Assembly: GCF_003550065.1 (NCBI RefSeq) | Contig: NZ_QXDC01000003.1 | Coordinates: forward strand, 372,001-436,000 | DNA from: Hephaestia caeni | GTDB taxonomy: Bacteria > Pseudomonadota > Alphaproteobacteria > Sphingomonadales > Sphingomonadaceae | DNA: 64,000 nucleotides | Reading direction: 5' to 3' | Shown here: positions 35,957 to 45,505 of the stretch, piece by piece | Numbering within the stretch: the stretch's first letter is position 1 | Layout: every line of letters begins with the position of its first letter | Made by a program: the position numbers and the translations under genes | The notes under the pieces: generated by a model | What the model was told of the DNA's origin: nothing | What the model saw: the letters and a program-made list of their open reading frames with translations, nothing else | Database searches by the model: none

Positions 35957-36685
35957 TCACCGCGCGTCGTCCATCGTCGCGCGCATCCGGCGGACGCTGG
36001 CGTCGAGCCCGACGAAGATCGCCTCGCCGATCAGGAAATGGCCGATATTGAGTTCGCGCACCTGGCGGATCGCGGCGATCGGCGCGACATTGTCATAGGT
36101 CAGGCCGTGGCCGGCATGGACCTCGATCCCGTTCTTGGCGGCAAGTGCGGCAGCATCGGACAGGCGGCGCAGTTCGTCGGCGCGCGCTGCCCCATCGATA
36201 TCGGCATAGCGGCCGGTGTGCAGTTCGATCACCGGCGCGCCGAGCCTCAGCGCCGTATCGATCTGCCGCGAATCGGGTTCGATGAACAGCGACACGCGCA
36301 CCCCCGCCCCGGCAAGCGCCGCGACCATCGGCTGGAGCCGATCGAACAGACCCGCGGCATCGAGCCCGCCTTCGGTGGTCAGTTCCTCGCGCTTTTCGGG
36401 GACGATGCACGCGGCGTGCGGGCGATGGCGCAGCGCGATCCCCAACATCTCGTCGGTCGCCGCCATTTCGAGGTTGAGCGGGATCGCCAGTTCGGACGAC
36501 AGGCGCGCGATATCGGCATCGGTGATATGGCGGCGATCCTCGCGCAGATGCGCGGTGATACCGTCGGCGCCCGCCTCGGCCGCGAGCAAGGCGGCGCGCA
36601 CCGGATCGGGATAGCCCGAGCCGCGCGCGTTGCGCACCGTCGCGACGTGATCGATATTGACCCCGAGGCGCAGCGCATCGGTCAT
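35957..36685 (-). CDS. pdxJ: Pyridoxine 5'-phosphate synthase
   Basis: A 242-residue TIM-barrel enzyme that condenses 1-deoxyxylulose 5-phosphate with 3-amino-2-oxopropyl phosphate to pyridoxine 5'-phosphate, the last ring-forming step of vitamin B6 synthesis. Signatures: [50 protein letters not shown] and [15 protein letters not shown] 36685 overlaps the pyrE stop (ATGA), which sets the start. An in-frame extension upstream runs inside pyrE and is not used. Confidence 0.96.
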   Translation of the reverse strand: MTDALRLGVNIDHVATVRNARGSGYPDPVRAALLAAEAGADGITAHLREDRRHITDADIARLSSELAIPLNLEMAATDEMLGIALRHRPHAACIVPEKREELTTEGGLDAAGLFDRLQPMVAALAGAGVRVSLFIEPDSRQIDTALRLGAPVIELHTGRYADIDGAARADELRRLSDAAALAAKNGIEVHAGHGLTYDNVAPIAAIRQVRELNIGHFLIGEAIFVGLDASVRRMRATMDDAR

Positions 36686-37266
36686 TTCTTCAATCCCCGG
36701 CTGCCCGGCTTGGTCGCGGGCAAGGCGGCGAGTTCGGGCGGCAGCGCGTCGGCCGGATAGGCGGGCACGTCCATCCTGAGCAACGACACCAGCGGCGCGC
36801 CGACATCGGCGCGGCCGTTCGAGCGATCGATGATACACGCCGCGCCCAGCAACTCGCCCGGATGCGCGCGGATCGCGGTGAGGCATTCGCGCGACGACAG
36901 CCCGGTGGTGACGATATCCTCGACCATCACGACGCGCGCACCGGCGGGAATCTCGAAGCCGCGGCGCAGGCGGAATTCCCCGTCCTCGCGCTCGACGAAG
37001 ATCGCGTGACAGCCGAGCGCGCGCGCGGTCTCATAGCCGGGGATGATCCCGCCCATCGCCGGCGACACGATCAGATCGGGTTCGCCGAATTCGTCGATGA
37101 TCGCCTCGGCCAGCGCGCGGCACAGCCGTTCGGTACGCGCCGGATCCTGAAACACGCGCATCTTCTGGAGGAAAACGGGCGAGTGCAGCCCCGACGACAG
37201 GATGAAATGCCCCTCGAGCAGCGCATCCGCGCCACGGAATTCGTCGAGCACTTCGTCTGGGGTCAT
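36682..37266 (-). CDS. pyrE: Orotate phosphoribosyltransferase
   Basis: A 194-residue enzyme that transfers phosphoribose from PRPP to orotate, giving OMP in pyrimidine synthesis. The PRPP motif is [17 protein letters not shown]; also [14 protein letters not shown] and [21 protein letters not shown] precedes ATG 37266. It heads the minus-strand operon pyrE-pdxJ-acpS-lepB-AI-2E-GST, and its promoter should lie in 37267-37350, back to back with the cox promoter. Confidence 0.95.
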   Translation of the reverse strand: MTPDEVLDEFRGADALLEGHFILSSGLHSPVFLQKMRVFQDPARTERLCRALAEAIIDEFGEPDLIVSPAMGGIIPGYETARALGCHAIFVEREDGEFRLRRGFEIPAGARVVMVEDIVTTGLSSRECLTAIRAHPGELLGAACIIDRSNGRADVGAPLVSLLRMDVPAYPADALPPELAALPATKPGSRGLKK

Positions 37267-37357
37267 CGGCGCACTTCCTCGCTGCAATCGGCAAGCGCTC
37301 AATACGAAGCGTCGGGCAGGCGCGCAACGGATGTGCCAAAAATCACGCGGCTGGCGC

Positions 37358-37386
37358 TTGAGACACCCGGCACTGCGGCGTATAGG
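37358..37386 (+). promoter_or_regulatory. Sigma-70-type promoter for the cox operon
   Basis: TTGAGA at 37358-37363 and TATAGG at 37381-37386 are 17 bases apart, a good match to the housekeeping consensus, 73 bases upstream of the coxB start. Predicted from sequence only. Confidence 0.55.
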
Positions 37387-37458
37387 CCCTCACAAAAGGG
37401 CGTATCCCCGTCCTCGCGCCTGGGGTAAGGCGCTCCGCAACAAGGGTGAAAAGCAACG

Positions 37459-38541
37459 ATGCGCATGACAGGGTTGAAATCGATCGTCCTGGCCGCGGGC
37501 CTGGCGCTCGCGGGCATGGGGGCCGCAACGGCGCAGGAACCCGCCGCGCCCACCGCGAGCACTGCCGCCCCGACGACCGCGGTTGCCGCGCCGGCGGATC
37601 AGGCAGCGGCGCCCGCGAGCCCGCTGCTCGCCCAGGACGGCGCGCCCGCGATGGCGCCGATCGAGCATGTCGGCCAGCCGAGCGACGGCCGGATGGGTCT
37701 CCAGGTTCAGGTGACGCCCAACGGCCACCGCGCACACTGGATGCACAATGCGATCCTGATGCCGGCGGTGACGGGTATTTCGCTGCTCGTGCTCGTGCTG
37801 ATCCTGTGGTGCATCTTCGCCTATCGTCGCGGCCGCAACCAGACGCCCTCACGCACCGCGCACCACACCGTCATCGAGATCATCTGGACCTTGGTGCCCG
37901 TGATCATCCTGGTGCTGATCGCGATCCCTTCGATCGGGCTGCTCCAGGCGCAGTACAAGCCGGCGCCGGACAATGCGATCACGCTGAAAGCAATCGGCAA
38001 CCAATGGTTCTGGAGCTACGAATATCCCGATAACGGCGATCTCCAGATCACCGCGAACATGCTGAAGGAGAAGGATCAGGTTCCGGCCGGCGATCGCTAC
38101 CGCACCGATGCCGACGGCCCGCGCCTGCTGGCGGCCGACAACCGCGTCGTGCTGCCCGTCGGCGTGCCGATCCGCCTCATCACCACCGCCACCGACGTGA
38201 TCCATAGCTGGGCGGTGCCCGCCTTCTGGATCAAGCTCGACGCGATCCCCGGCCGCCTCAACGAGACGAGCTTCACGATCGAGAAGCCGGGTGTGTATTT
38301 CGGCCAGTGTTCGGAATTGTGCGGCGCCCGCCACGCCTTCATGCCGATCGCGGTCGAGGCCGTGCCGGCGGCGGAATTCGCCGCCTGGGTGCGCGCCAAG
38401 GGCGGGACGATGCCGGGCGACGCCGCCGCGGCGCCCGCGCAACCCGCCGCCGGCGCCGATGCGGCCGCGCCGGCCGCCGCCCCCGCCACCCCGACTCCGG
38501 CTGCGACACCCGTCGTGCCTGCTCCCACTTCGGACCTCTGA
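37459..38541 (+). CDS. coxB: Cytochrome c oxidase subunit II
   Basis: A 360-residue membrane protein receiving electrons from cytochrome c through the CuA centre. A signal peptide ends in GAATAQ; an Ala/Pro-rich linker follows, then two transmembrane helices ([36 protein letters not shown]). The CuA domain has [24 protein letters not shown] and [13 protein letters not shown]. The C-terminal ~40 residues are Ala/Pro-rich low complexity. It leads the oxidase operon, three bases before coxA. Confidence 0.96.
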   Translation: MRMTGLKSIVLAAGLALAGMGAATAQEPAAPTASTAAPTTAVAAPADQAAAPASPLLAQDGAPAMAPIEHVGQPSDGRMGLQVQVTPNGHRAHWMHNAILMPAVTGISLLVLVLILWCIFAYRRGRNQTPSRTAHHTVIEIIWTLVPVIILVLIAIPSIGLLQAQYKPAPDNAITLKAIGNQWFWSYEYPDNGDLQITANMLKEKDQVPAGDRYRTDADGPRLLAADNRVVLPVGVPIRLITTATDVIHSWAVPAFWIKLDAIPGRLNETSFTIEKPGVYFGQCSELCGARHAFMPIAVEAVPAAEFAAWVRAKGGTMPGDAAAAPAQPAAGADAAAPAAAPATPTPAATPVVPAPTSDL

Positions 38542-38543
38542 TC

Positions 38544-40208
38544 ATGACCGATACCGCCATCCAGCCATCCGCCTTCCAGGCCCACGACGCCCACGAACAC
38601 AGCCACGACGCCGATCACAAGCCGGCATTCTTCCAGCGTTGGTTCATGTCGACCAACCACAAGGACATCGGCACGCTCTACCTGATCTTCGCGATCTGCG
38701 CGGGGATCATCGGCGGCGCGGTCTCGGGGCTGATGCGCGTCGAACTGGCCGAGCCGGGCATCCAGTATCTCCAGACCTGGGCAAGCCTGTTCCACGGCGG
38801 GCCGCAGAGCTTCGACGAAGCGCTGCACTTCTGGAACGTCATGATCACCGCCCACGGGCTCATCATGATCTTCTTCATGGTGATGCCGGCGATGGTCGGC
38901 GGGTTCGGCAACTGGTTCGTGCCGCTGATGATCGGCGCGCCCGACATGGCCTTCCCGCGAATGAACAACATCAGTTTCTGGCTGCTGGTGCCGGCGTTCA
39001 CGCTGCTGATCACCTCGCCCTTCTTCGGTGGCGCGGGCAACGGCTGGACGATGTATGCGCCGCTTTCCACTTATGGCGAGCCGGGGCCGTCGACCGACAT
39101 GGTCATCCTGTCGATGCACCTTGCCGGCGCCTCGTCGATCCTCGGTGCGATCAATTTCATCACCACGATCTTCAACATGCGCGCGCCGGGCATGACGCTG
39201 CACAAGATGCCGCTGTTCGCCTGGTCGATCCTGATCACCGCGTTCCTGCTGCTGCTCGCGCTGCCGGTGCTCGCCGCCGCCATCACGATGCTGCTTACCG
39301 ACCGCAATTTTGGGACGACCTTCTTCGATCCGGCCGGCGGCGGCGATCCGGTGCTGTATCAGCATCTGTTCTGGTTCTTCGGCCACCCCGAGGTCTACAT
39401 CATGATCCTGCCGGGCTTCGGCATGGTCAGCCAGATCATCGCGACCTTCAGCCGCAAACCGGTGTTCGGCTATCTCGGCATGGCGTATGCGATGGTCGCG
39501 ATCGGCGTGGTCGGCTTCATCGTGTGGGCGCACCACATGTTCACCACCGGCCTGCCGGTGAACGTCAAGATGTACTTCACCGCCGCGACGATGGTGATCG
39601 CGGTGCCGACCGGCATCAAGATCTTCTCGTGGATCGCGACGATGTGGGGCGGCTCGATCACCTTCAAGACCCCGATGCTGTGGGCGATCGGCTTCATCTT
39701 CATGTTCACGATCGGCGGCGTCACCGGCGTCGTGATCGCCAACGGCGGCATCGACGATTACATGCAGGACACCTATTACGTGGTGGCGCATTTCCACTAC
39801 GTGCTCAGCCTGGGCGCGGTGTTCAGCCTGTTTGCCGGCTTCTACTACTGGTTCCCGAAGATGTCGGGCCGGATGTACAACGAGTTCCTCGGTCAGCTCC
39901 ATTTCTGGATCTTCTTCGTCGGCGTGAACGTGCTGTTCTTCCCGATGCACTTCCTGGGCCTCCAGGGCATGCCGCGGCGCTACCCGGATTATCCCGATGC
40001 GTTCGAACATTGGAACGCCATCGCGACCCACGGCTATGAGATCATGGCTGTCGGGATGGGCGTTTTCTTCATCAACCTGATCTGGTCGCTCGCGGCCGGC
40101 AAGAAGGCGGCCGACAATCCGTGGGGCGACGGCGCGACGACGCTCGAATGGACGCTGTCGAGCCCGCCGCCGTACCACCAGTTCGAGACACTACCGAAGA
40201 TCGACTAG
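38544..40208 (+). CDS. coxA: Cytochrome c oxidase subunit I
   Basis: The catalytic subunit (554 residues, twelve helices) holding haem a, haem a3 and CuB. Features are [16 protein letters not shown] at the start, [14 protein letters not shown], the His-Tyr region [29 protein letters not shown] and the C-terminal [14 protein letters not shown]. These are A-type haem-copper oxidase marks. ATG 38544 fits the conserved start. A strong hairpin at 40216-40247 follows, before ctaB. Confidence 0.97.
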   Translation: MTDTAIQPSAFQAHDAHEHSHDADHKPAFFQRWFMSTNHKDIGTLYLIFAICAGIIGGAVSGLMRVELAEPGIQYLQTWASLFHGGPQSFDEALHFWNVMITAHGLIMIFFMVMPAMVGGFGNWFVPLMIGAPDMAFPRMNNISFWLLVPAFTLLITSPFFGGAGNGWTMYAPLSTYGEPGPSTDMVILSMHLAGASSILGAINFITTIFNMRAPGMTLHKMPLFAWSILITAFLLLLALPVLAAAITMLLTDRNFGTTFFDPAGGGDPVLYQHLFWFFGHPEVYIMILPGFGMVSQIIATFSRKPVFGYLGMAYAMVAIGVVGFIVWAHHMFTTGLPVNVKMYFTAATMVIAVPTGIKIFSWIATMWGGSITFKTPMLWAIGFIFMFTIGGVTGVVIANGGIDDYMQDTYYVVAHFHYVLSLGAVFSLFAGFYYWFPKMSGRMYNEFLGQLHFWIFFVGVNVLFFPMHFLGLQGMPRRYPDYPDAFEHWNAIATHGYEIMAVGMGVFFINLIWSLAAGKKAADNPWGDGATTLEWTLSSPPPYHQFETLPKID

Positions 40209-40215
40209 CCGATAC

Positions 40216-40247
40216 CCGGCGCGCAACCCACGTTGGTTGCGCGCCGG
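40216..40247. terminator. Perfect 13-bp hairpin between coxA and ctaB
   Basis: CCGGCGCGCAACC (40216-40228) pairs exactly with GGTTGCGCGCCGG (40235-40247), six-base loop, starting 8 bases after the coxA stop. No T-tract follows, so it may protect the coxBA mRNA 3' end or reduce read-through into ctaB rather than fully terminate. Confidence 0.6.
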
Positions 40248-40374
40248 TGACGCTATCGAACGAACGACGGACCGGCGACAGCCGCGCCCATCCTTCGGCA
40301 CGGAATTCGAGACCGCACCGGCCCTTCCACCCCCCTTCCCCCGCAGCGCGTGCCTGCCTATAGCCGGGTCAGCC

Positions 40375-41277
40375 ATGACCACCGTTGATCACCCCCTGGC
40401 GATTCCCGCCGACTGGCGCGATTTCCTCGCGCTCACCAAACCCCGCGTGATGACGCTGGTGGTGTTCACGGGGCTGTGCGGGATGCTCGCGGCACCGCAG
40501 GCGATCGACCCGATCCTCGGTTTCACTGCGGTGCTGTGCATCGCGCTCGGCGCGGGCGCGGCGGGCGCGCTCAACATGTGGTATGAAGCCGATCTCGATG
40601 CGCAGATGAAGCGCACCCGCGGCCGCCCACTCCCCGCGGGGCGGATGGACCGCCAGTCGGCGCTCCATTTCGGGGTCGGGCTCGCGGTCTTTTCGGTGCT
40701 GCTGATGGGGCTTGCGATCAACCTCATCGCCGCCGCGATCCTCACCGCATCGATCCTGTTCTACGTCATCATCTACACCGTCTGGCTCAAGCGCCGCACG
40801 CCGCAGAACATCGTCATCGGCGGCGCCGCGGGCGCGTTTCCGCCGCTGATCGGCTGGGCGGCGGCGACCGGGCAGGTCACGCTGCTGCCCTTCCTGCTGT
40901 TCGCGCTCGTCTTTTTGTGGACGCCACCGCATTTCTGGGCGCTCGCGCTGTTCGTGAAGACCGATTACGCCAATGCCGGCGTGCCGATGCTGCCCGTCGT
41001 CGCAGGCGAACGCACCACGCGGCACCAGATCGGGCTCTATACGATCCCGATGGCAGCGGTTGCAGTCGTGCCCTGGCCGCTGGGGCTGACGGGGCCGATC
41101 TACGGCGCGGTCTCGATCGTCGCGACCGCGTTCTTTGCGCTGCTCGCCGCGCGGGTCGCGCTGCGGATGGCGGCGGACGGCGACACGATGGCTCCCGAAA
41201 AGCGGCTGTTCGGCTATTCGGTCGCCTATCTTTTCATCATGTTCGGCGCGCTGGTCGTCGATCGGTGGGTGGCATGA
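40375..41277 (+). CDS. ctaB: Protohaem IX farnesyltransferase (haem o synthase)
   Basis: A 300-residue UbiA-family membrane enzyme that adds a farnesyl group to haem b, giving haem o, the precursor of haem a for this oxidase. Prenyl-diphosphate motif [21 protein letters not shown] lies near residue 65 and a second one [17 protein letters not shown] near 195. ATG 40375 begins the conserved part; no strong ribosome binding site is visible. Its stop overlaps the next small gene (ATGA). Confidence 0.94.
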   Translation: MTTVDHPLAIPADWRDFLALTKPRVMTLVVFTGLCGMLAAPQAIDPILGFTAVLCIALGAGAAGALNMWYEADLDAQMKRTRGRPLPAGRMDRQSALHFGVGLAVFSVLLMGLAINLIAAAILTASILFYVIIYTVWLKRRTPQNIVIGGAAGAFPPLIGWAAATGQVTLLPFLLFALVFLWTPPHFWALALFVKTDYANAGVPMLPVVAGERTTRHQIGLYTIPMAAVAVVPWPLGLTGPIYGAVSIVATAFFALLAARVALRMAADGDTMAPEKRLFGYSVAYLFIMFGALVVDRWVA

Positions 41278-41417
41278 ACGATCCCAGGCGCGACGACGAA
41301 GACCTGATCCGCAAGCGCCAGCGCAGCCGCTCGATCGTGATGGCGCTGCTGCTGGGCGCGTTCGTGATCCTGATGTTCGGGATCTCGATCGTGAAGATCA
41401 AGGCGGGCATGCTATGA
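41274..41417 (+). CDS. Small single-helix membrane protein of the cox cluster (CoxF-like position)
   Basis: A 47-residue protein: a charged N-terminus [19 protein letters not shown] followed by one transmembrane helix [20 protein letters not shown] and KIKAGML. It overlaps ctaB upstream and ctaG downstream by ATGA, so it is translated as part of the operon. Small proteins of this size and place are common in alphaproteobacterial cox clusters. An assembly role is inferred from place only. Confidence 0.82.
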   Translation: MNDPRRDDEDLIRKRQRSRSIVMALLLGAFVILMFGISIVKIKAGML

Positions 41418-41947
41418 CCCCCAAGCTGCGCACTGCGCTGTTCGCCGTCGTCGGCGTTTTCGGCATGACCGGGCTCGGCTATGCGAGCGTGCCGCTCTAT
41501 CGCGTTTTCTGCCAGGTGACGGGGCTGAACGGCACCACCCAGCGCGCGGCGGATGCTCCCGGCGGGGTCGGCGACAAGGTGGTGGTCGCGTTCGATACCA
41601 ACGTCTCGCCCAAGCTGCCCTGGACGTTCAAACCCGAAAATCACGAGGACCGGATCGACATCGGCGCCCGCGACATGGCGTTTTTCCTCGCGACCAACGA
41701 TTCGGATCATCCGATCACGGGGACTGCGACCTTCAACGTCACCCCGGCGCAGGCAGGCAAATATTTCACCAAGATCGAGTGCTTCTGCTTCACCGAGCAG
41801 ACGCTGGCGCCGCACGAGACGGCGCGGATGCCGGTGATCTTCTTCGTCGATCCGAAGATACTTGACGATCCCGATACCCGGGATATCCGCGAAATCACGC
41901 TGAGCTACACCTTTTACCCGGTGGATTCCGCCGGGACCGCAAGCTAG
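41414..41947 (+). CDS. ctaG: Cytochrome c oxidase assembly protein CtaG (Cox11 type)
   Basis: A 177-residue copper chaperone that delivers copper to CuB. One N-terminal transmembrane helix is followed by GYASVPLYRVFCQVTGLNGT and a periplasmic immunoglobulin-like domain with the copper motif ECFCFTEQTLAP. ATG 41414 overlaps the stop of the small upstream gene. This is the Cox11 type, not the unrelated Bacillus CtaG. Confidence 0.95.
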   Translation: MTPKLRTALFAVVGVFGMTGLGYASVPLYRVFCQVTGLNGTTQRAADAPGGVGDKVVVAFDTNVSPKLPWTFKPENHEDRIDIGARDMAFFLATNDSDHPITGTATFNVTPAQAGKYFTKIECFCFTEQTLAPHETARMPVIFFVDPKILDDPDTRDIREITLSYTFYPVDSAGTAS

Positions 41948-41977
41948 AGCGGTCGCAATACAGACAGGGACGAGACG

Positions 41978-42868
41978 ATGGCTGGAGCCAAGAACCACGA
42001 TTATCACATCCTGCCGCCGAGCTTCTGGCCGTTGCTCGGCGCGTTCGCCGCGCTGACGATGGCGACGGGCGCCATCATGTGGATGCACGGCGGCCACCTG
42101 AGCCCTGAAAAGGCCAATGGCGGCGGCTGGGTGTTCTTCCTTGGCGTCGCGCTGGTGCTGCTGACGATGCGGCTGTGGTGGGGCGACGTGATCAAGGAAG
42201 CGCATCACGGCGATCACACGCCGGTGGTGCAGCTCCATTTCCGCTACGGCATGATCCTGTTCATCGCCTCCGAAGTCATGTTCTTCGTCGGCTGGTTCTG
42301 GGCGTTCTTCGATTTCGCGCTGTTTCCCTCGACGGTCGATGCCGTCGGCGGCGTCTGGCCGCCCAAGGGGATCGAGGTCATCAACCCGTTCGAGCTGCCG
42401 CTGCTCAACACGATCATCCTGCTGACCTCGGGTACCACCGTCACCTGGGCGCACCACGCGCTGATCCACGGCCAGCGCGGCGGCGACAAGACCGGCCTGT
42501 GGGGCCTGCTCGGCGTCGGCAACCGCGATGGCGTGCTCAAGGGACTGTGGCTGACCATCGTCCTCGGCGTGCTGTTCAGCTCGATCCAGGCGTATGAATA
42601 TGCGCACGCGCCGTTCGCGTTCAAAGGCCTGAACTATGGCGCGTCGTTCTTCATGGCGACGGGCTTCCACGGCTTCCACGTCATCATCGGCACGCTGTTC
42701 CTGATTGTGTGCCTGATCCGTGCGTACAAGGGCGACTTTACGCCGCGCCAGCATTTCGGCTTCGAAGCCGCCGCCTGGTATTGGCATTTCGTCGACGTCG
42801 TGTGGCTGTTCCTGTTCGTCTCGATCTACGTCTGGGGCGGCTGGGGCGCGCCATACCACGCGGGATGA
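41978..42868 (+). CDS. coxC: Cytochrome c oxidase subunit III
   Basis: A 296-residue seven-helix subunit that stabilises subunit I and proton uptake. Signatures are KNHDYHILPPSFWPLLGA, SEVMFFVGWFWAFFDFAL, TSGTTVTWAHHALIHG, TGFHGFHVIIGTLFL and WYWHFVDVVWLFLFVSIYV. It starts 30 bases after ctaG; the stop overlaps the DUF983 gene (ATGA). Confidence 0.97.
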   Translation: MAGAKNHDYHILPPSFWPLLGAFAALTMATGAIMWMHGGHLSPEKANGGGWVFFLGVALVLLTMRLWWGDVIKEAHHGDHTPVVQLHFRYGMILFIASEVMFFVGWFWAFFDFALFPSTVDAVGGVWPPKGIEVINPFELPLLNTIILLTSGTTVTWAHHALIHGQRGGDKTGLWGLLGVGNRDGVLKGLWLTIVLGVLFSSIQAYEYAHAPFAFKGLNYGASFFMATGFHGFHVIIGTLFLIVCLIRAYKGDFTPRQHFGFEAAAWYWHFVDVVWLFLFVSIYVWGGWGAPYHAG

Positions 42869-43269
42869 CCGACGCGGGCGACCAGGCCGGCGGTGCCGCG
42901 CCGCCGTCGCCCGCCGCCACGCCGATCGTGGGGGCGATCAAGGGGCTGTGCCCGCGTTGCGGGGCGGCGACCCTGTTCGCCGGCCCGGTTCGCTTCGCCG
43001 ACCGTTGCCGGGCCTGCGCACTCGATTATTCGAGCTTCAACGTCGGTGACGGCCCCGCCGCCTTTCTGACGCTGATCATCGGGGCGCTGGTGATGGCGCT
43101 GGCGGTGACGCTGCAACTCAGCATCGATCCGCCGCTGTGGCTCCAGTTGCTGATCTGGGTTCCCGTCACCGCCGCGATGGTGATCGGCGGCCTGCGCGTC
43201 GCCAAGGGCGTGCTGCTCGCGCTCGAATATCGCAACGCGGCGCGCGAAGGGCGACTCTCGGACACGTGA
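42865..43269 (+). CDS. DUF983 domain membrane protein
   Basis: A 134-residue protein with a zinc-ribbon-like start GLCPRCGAATLF ... DRCRACALDYSSF and two hydrophobic helices (FLTLIIGALVMALAVTLQL; LWLQLLIWVPVTAAMVIGG). DUF983 genes often lie between coxC and surf1 in alphaproteobacteria. It overlaps coxC and surf1 by four bases at each end. Function unknown; four Cys suggest metal binding. Confidence 0.88.
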   Translation: MTDAGDQAGGAAPPSPAATPIVGAIKGLCPRCGAATLFAGPVRFADRCRACALDYSSFNVGDGPAAFLTLIIGALVMALAVTLQLSIDPPLWLQLLIWVPVTAAMVIGGLRVAKGVLLALEYRNAAREGRLSDT

Positions 43270-43907
43270 AGCGCTTGCCTCTCCTGCCGACGCTCCTCGT
43301 CACGCTCGCGGCCGCGGCGATGGTCGCGCTCGGCGTGTGGCAGCTCCACCGCAAGACGTGGAAGGAGCATCTGCTGGCGCGCTACGCCGCCAACGAGACG
43401 CTGCCGCCGATGGCCTTCCCGAAGACATCGTTCGGCGACGACGCGCTGTTCCGCAAGACCTATGCGACCTGCGCCGAAGCATCGGATTGGGCGCGCGAAG
43501 TCGGCCGCAGCGCGGACGGCACGATCGGCTGGCGCCAGATCGCGCGCTGCACCCGACCCGAAGCGGGCGCGCCGTTCTTCGTCCAGCTCGGCGTCTCGTC
43601 CGATCCCGATTGGCAGCCGGACTGGCACGGCGGGACGCTGTCGGGATTCATCAGCCACGCCCCCGACCACCGCTCGTTGATCGAGGAAATGCTCAGCAAG
43701 CGCGGCCCCAAGCCGCTGCTGCTCGTCGCCGACACCCCGCCCGAGGGGCTGATGCCCAATAGTGGGCCGGATCGGTCGGCGGTGCCCAACAACCACCTCG
43801 CTTATGCGGTGCAATGGTTCATCTTCGCGGGGCTCGCGGTGCTCATCTACCTGCTGGCGCTCAGGTGGCGCGGGCGCGTGCTTGTCACACCGCCGACGCG
43901 CGGCTGA
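43266..43907 (+). CDS. surf1: SURF1 family oxidase assembly protein
   Basis: A 213-residue protein with one transmembrane helix at each end (LLPTLLVTLAAAAMVALGVW; WFIFAGLAVLIYLLALRW) and a periplasmic domain. SURF1 helps insert haem a into subunit I. Family motif GVWQLHRKTWKE at the first helix and NNHLAYAVQWF before the second are present. The GTG start overlaps the DUF983 stop (GTGA). A palindrome begins right after the stop. Confidence 0.92.
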   Translation: MKRLPLLPTLLVTLAAAAMVALGVWQLHRKTWKEHLLARYAANETLPPMAFPKTSFGDDALFRKTYATCAEASDWAREVGRSADGTIGWRQIARCTRPEAGAPFFVQLGVSSDPDWQPDWHGGTLSGFISHAPDHRSLIEEMLSKRGPKPLLLVADTPPEGLMPNSGPDRSAVPNNHLAYAVQWFIFAGLAVLIYLLALRWRGRVLVTPPTRG

Positions 43908-43980
43908 GGGTCTGCCTGCGCGATTGGTAACGGCCCATATTCGCTCCGTCCCGGCCATTGCCAATCGCGCAGGCAGGCCC
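43908..43980. repeat. 73-bp palindrome between surf1 and thrC
   Basis: Arms 43908-43935 and 43953-43980 match in 25 of 28 positions as inverted repeats, with core GCCTGCGCGATTGG, and a 17-base loop. The left arm begins directly after the surf1 stop. No T-tract follows on either side. No second copy was seen in this window. Confidence 0.85.
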
Positions 43981-43995
43981 TAGGCGACGCCCGAT

Positions 43996-45393
43996 ATGCG
44001 TTACGTAAGCACCAGGGGAAATGCGCCCGTCCTCGATTTCGAGGGTGTGACGCTGGCCGGGCTCGCCGCCGACGGCGGGCTGTATCTGCCCGAGCAATGG
44101 CCGGCGCTGTCGGCCGACGCGATCCGCGACCTGCGCGGCCTGACCTATGCCGAAACCGCGGCCGAGGTGATGGCGCCCTTCGTCGGCGACTCGCTCACCC
44201 GTGACGAGCTGACGGCGCTATGCGATCAGGCCTATGGTCGCTTCGCGCATGACGCAGTGACGCCGCTCGTCCAGCTCGATCATCGCCAGTGGCTGCTCGA
44301 ATTGTTCCACGGCCCGACACTGGCGTTCAAGGATGTCGCGCTGCAATTGCTCGGGCTGCTGTTCGAGCGTTTCCTGACCGGCAAGAACCGCCACCTCACG
44401 ATCATCGGCGCGACCAGCGGCGACACCGGATCGGCGGCGATCGACGCGCTGGCGGGGCGCGAGCATATAGACGTGTTCATGCTCCACCCGGCCGGCCGCG
44501 TCTCCGACGTCCAGCGCCGGCAGATGACGACGGTGCTCGCCCCCAACATCCACAATATCGCGATCCAGGGCAGTTTCGACGACGCGCAGGCGATGGTGAA
44601 GGCCGCGTTCAACGACAAGGATTTCGCCACGCGGTTCCGGCTCGGCGCGGTCAATTCGATCAACTGGGCGCGGCTGATGGCGCAGGTGGTCTATTATTTC
44701 TATGCCGCCGTGCGATTGGGCGCGCCTGAGCGGCGAATCGCCTTTGCGGTGCCGACGGGCAATTTCGGCGATGTGTTCGCAGGGTATGTGGCGGCGAAGA
44801 TGGGGCTGCCGATCGCAAAGCTGATCGTCGCGACCAACGTCAACGACATCCTCCACCGCGCCCTGAGTGCGGGCGACTATTCGGTCGGCGGCGTCACGCC
44901 GACGCCGAGCCCGTCGATGGACATCCAGGTCAGCTCCAACTTCGAACGCCTGCTGTTCGACGTCGGCGGCCGTGACGGCGCGGCGCTCGCCGAACAGATG
45001 CGCGGATTCGAGGCGTCGAAGGCGATGCGGCTGACCAACGCGCAAACCGAGGGTGCGGCGGCGTTGTTCACGAGCGACCGCGTCGACCTGGATGAGATGG
45101 CGATCGCGATGCGCTGGGCATGCGACCATGCCGGCGAGATCATCGATCCGCACACCGCGATCGGGCTGGCGGCAGCGCGGCGCGCGGACGTAGGCGATGC
45201 GCCCGTCGTGACACTGGCGACCGCGCATCCGGCCAAGTTCCCCGACGCCGTCGAGCGGGCGACCGGCGCGCGGCCGGCGCTGCCGGGCCGGATCGGCGAC
45301 CTGTTCGACCGCGAGGAGCGCTACACCACGCTGCCCGCGACCTTCGAGGCGGTGACCGCCTATATCGCCGAGCGGGCGACGCCGGCTTCGTGA
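43996..45393 (+). CDS. thrC: Threonine synthase
   Basis: PLP enzyme (465 residues) that turns O-phosphohomoserine into threonine. The N-terminus MRYVSTRGNAPVLDFEGV is typical; the PLP lysine is in HGPTLAFKDVALQLLG, with GATSGDTGSAAIDAL and AVPTGNFGDVFAGY following. It is of the longer class I type also found in yeast and enterobacteria. It follows the cox cluster but is separated from it by a palindrome and probably has its own expression. Confidence 0.96.
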   Translation: MRYVSTRGNAPVLDFEGVTLAGLAADGGLYLPEQWPALSADAIRDLRGLTYAETAAEVMAPFVGDSLTRDELTALCDQAYGRFAHDAVTPLVQLDHRQWLLELFHGPTLAFKDVALQLLGLLFERFLTGKNRHLTIIGATSGDTGSAAIDALAGREHIDVFMLHPAGRVSDVQRRQMTTVLAPNIHNIAIQGSFDDAQAMVKAAFNDKDFATRFRLGAVNSINWARLMAQVVYYFYAAVRLGAPERRIAFAVPTGNFGDVFAGYVAAKMGLPIAKLIVATNVNDILHRALSAGDYSVGGVTPTPSPSMDIQVSSNFERLLFDVGGRDGAALAEQMRGFEASKAMRLTNAQTEGAAALFTSDRVDLDEMAIAMRWACDHAGEIIDPHTAIGLAAARRADVGDAPVVTLATAHPAKFPDAVERATGARPALPGRIGDLFDREERYTTLPATFEAVTAYIAERATPAS

Positions 45394-45402
45394 ATCTTTC
45401 GT

Positions 45403-45495
45403 CCTCACCCTTCCCACTCGGCTGCGCCGAGCGGGCCCCTTCCCTCTCCCGCCGGGAGAGGGAGGGAGGCGCGAAGCGCCGGAAGGGTGAGGGTG
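45403..45495. repeat. Palindrome, CCTCACCCTTCC family, reverse of the 31943 copy
   Basis: CCTCACCCTTCCCACTCGGC at the left end and GCGCCGGAAGGGTGAGG at the right end. Order of the inner hairpins is inverted relative to 31943-32039, showing the same element in the other orientation. It lies between thrC and the methyltransferase gene. Confidence 0.88.
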
Positions 45496-45505
45496 CACGA
45501 AATCG

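Noticed and set aside
38097..40178. A 693-codon open frame on the minus strand opposite coxB/coxA, and similar long antisense frames opposite purA (2295-3431), serA (4779-6512), the TonB receptor (9133-10932), GH92 (17885-19513) and secD (62048-63958)
   Set aside because: They lie exactly opposite well-identified conserved genes, have biased Arg/Asp/His-rich compositions and no domain; long antisense frames are expected at this GC content.
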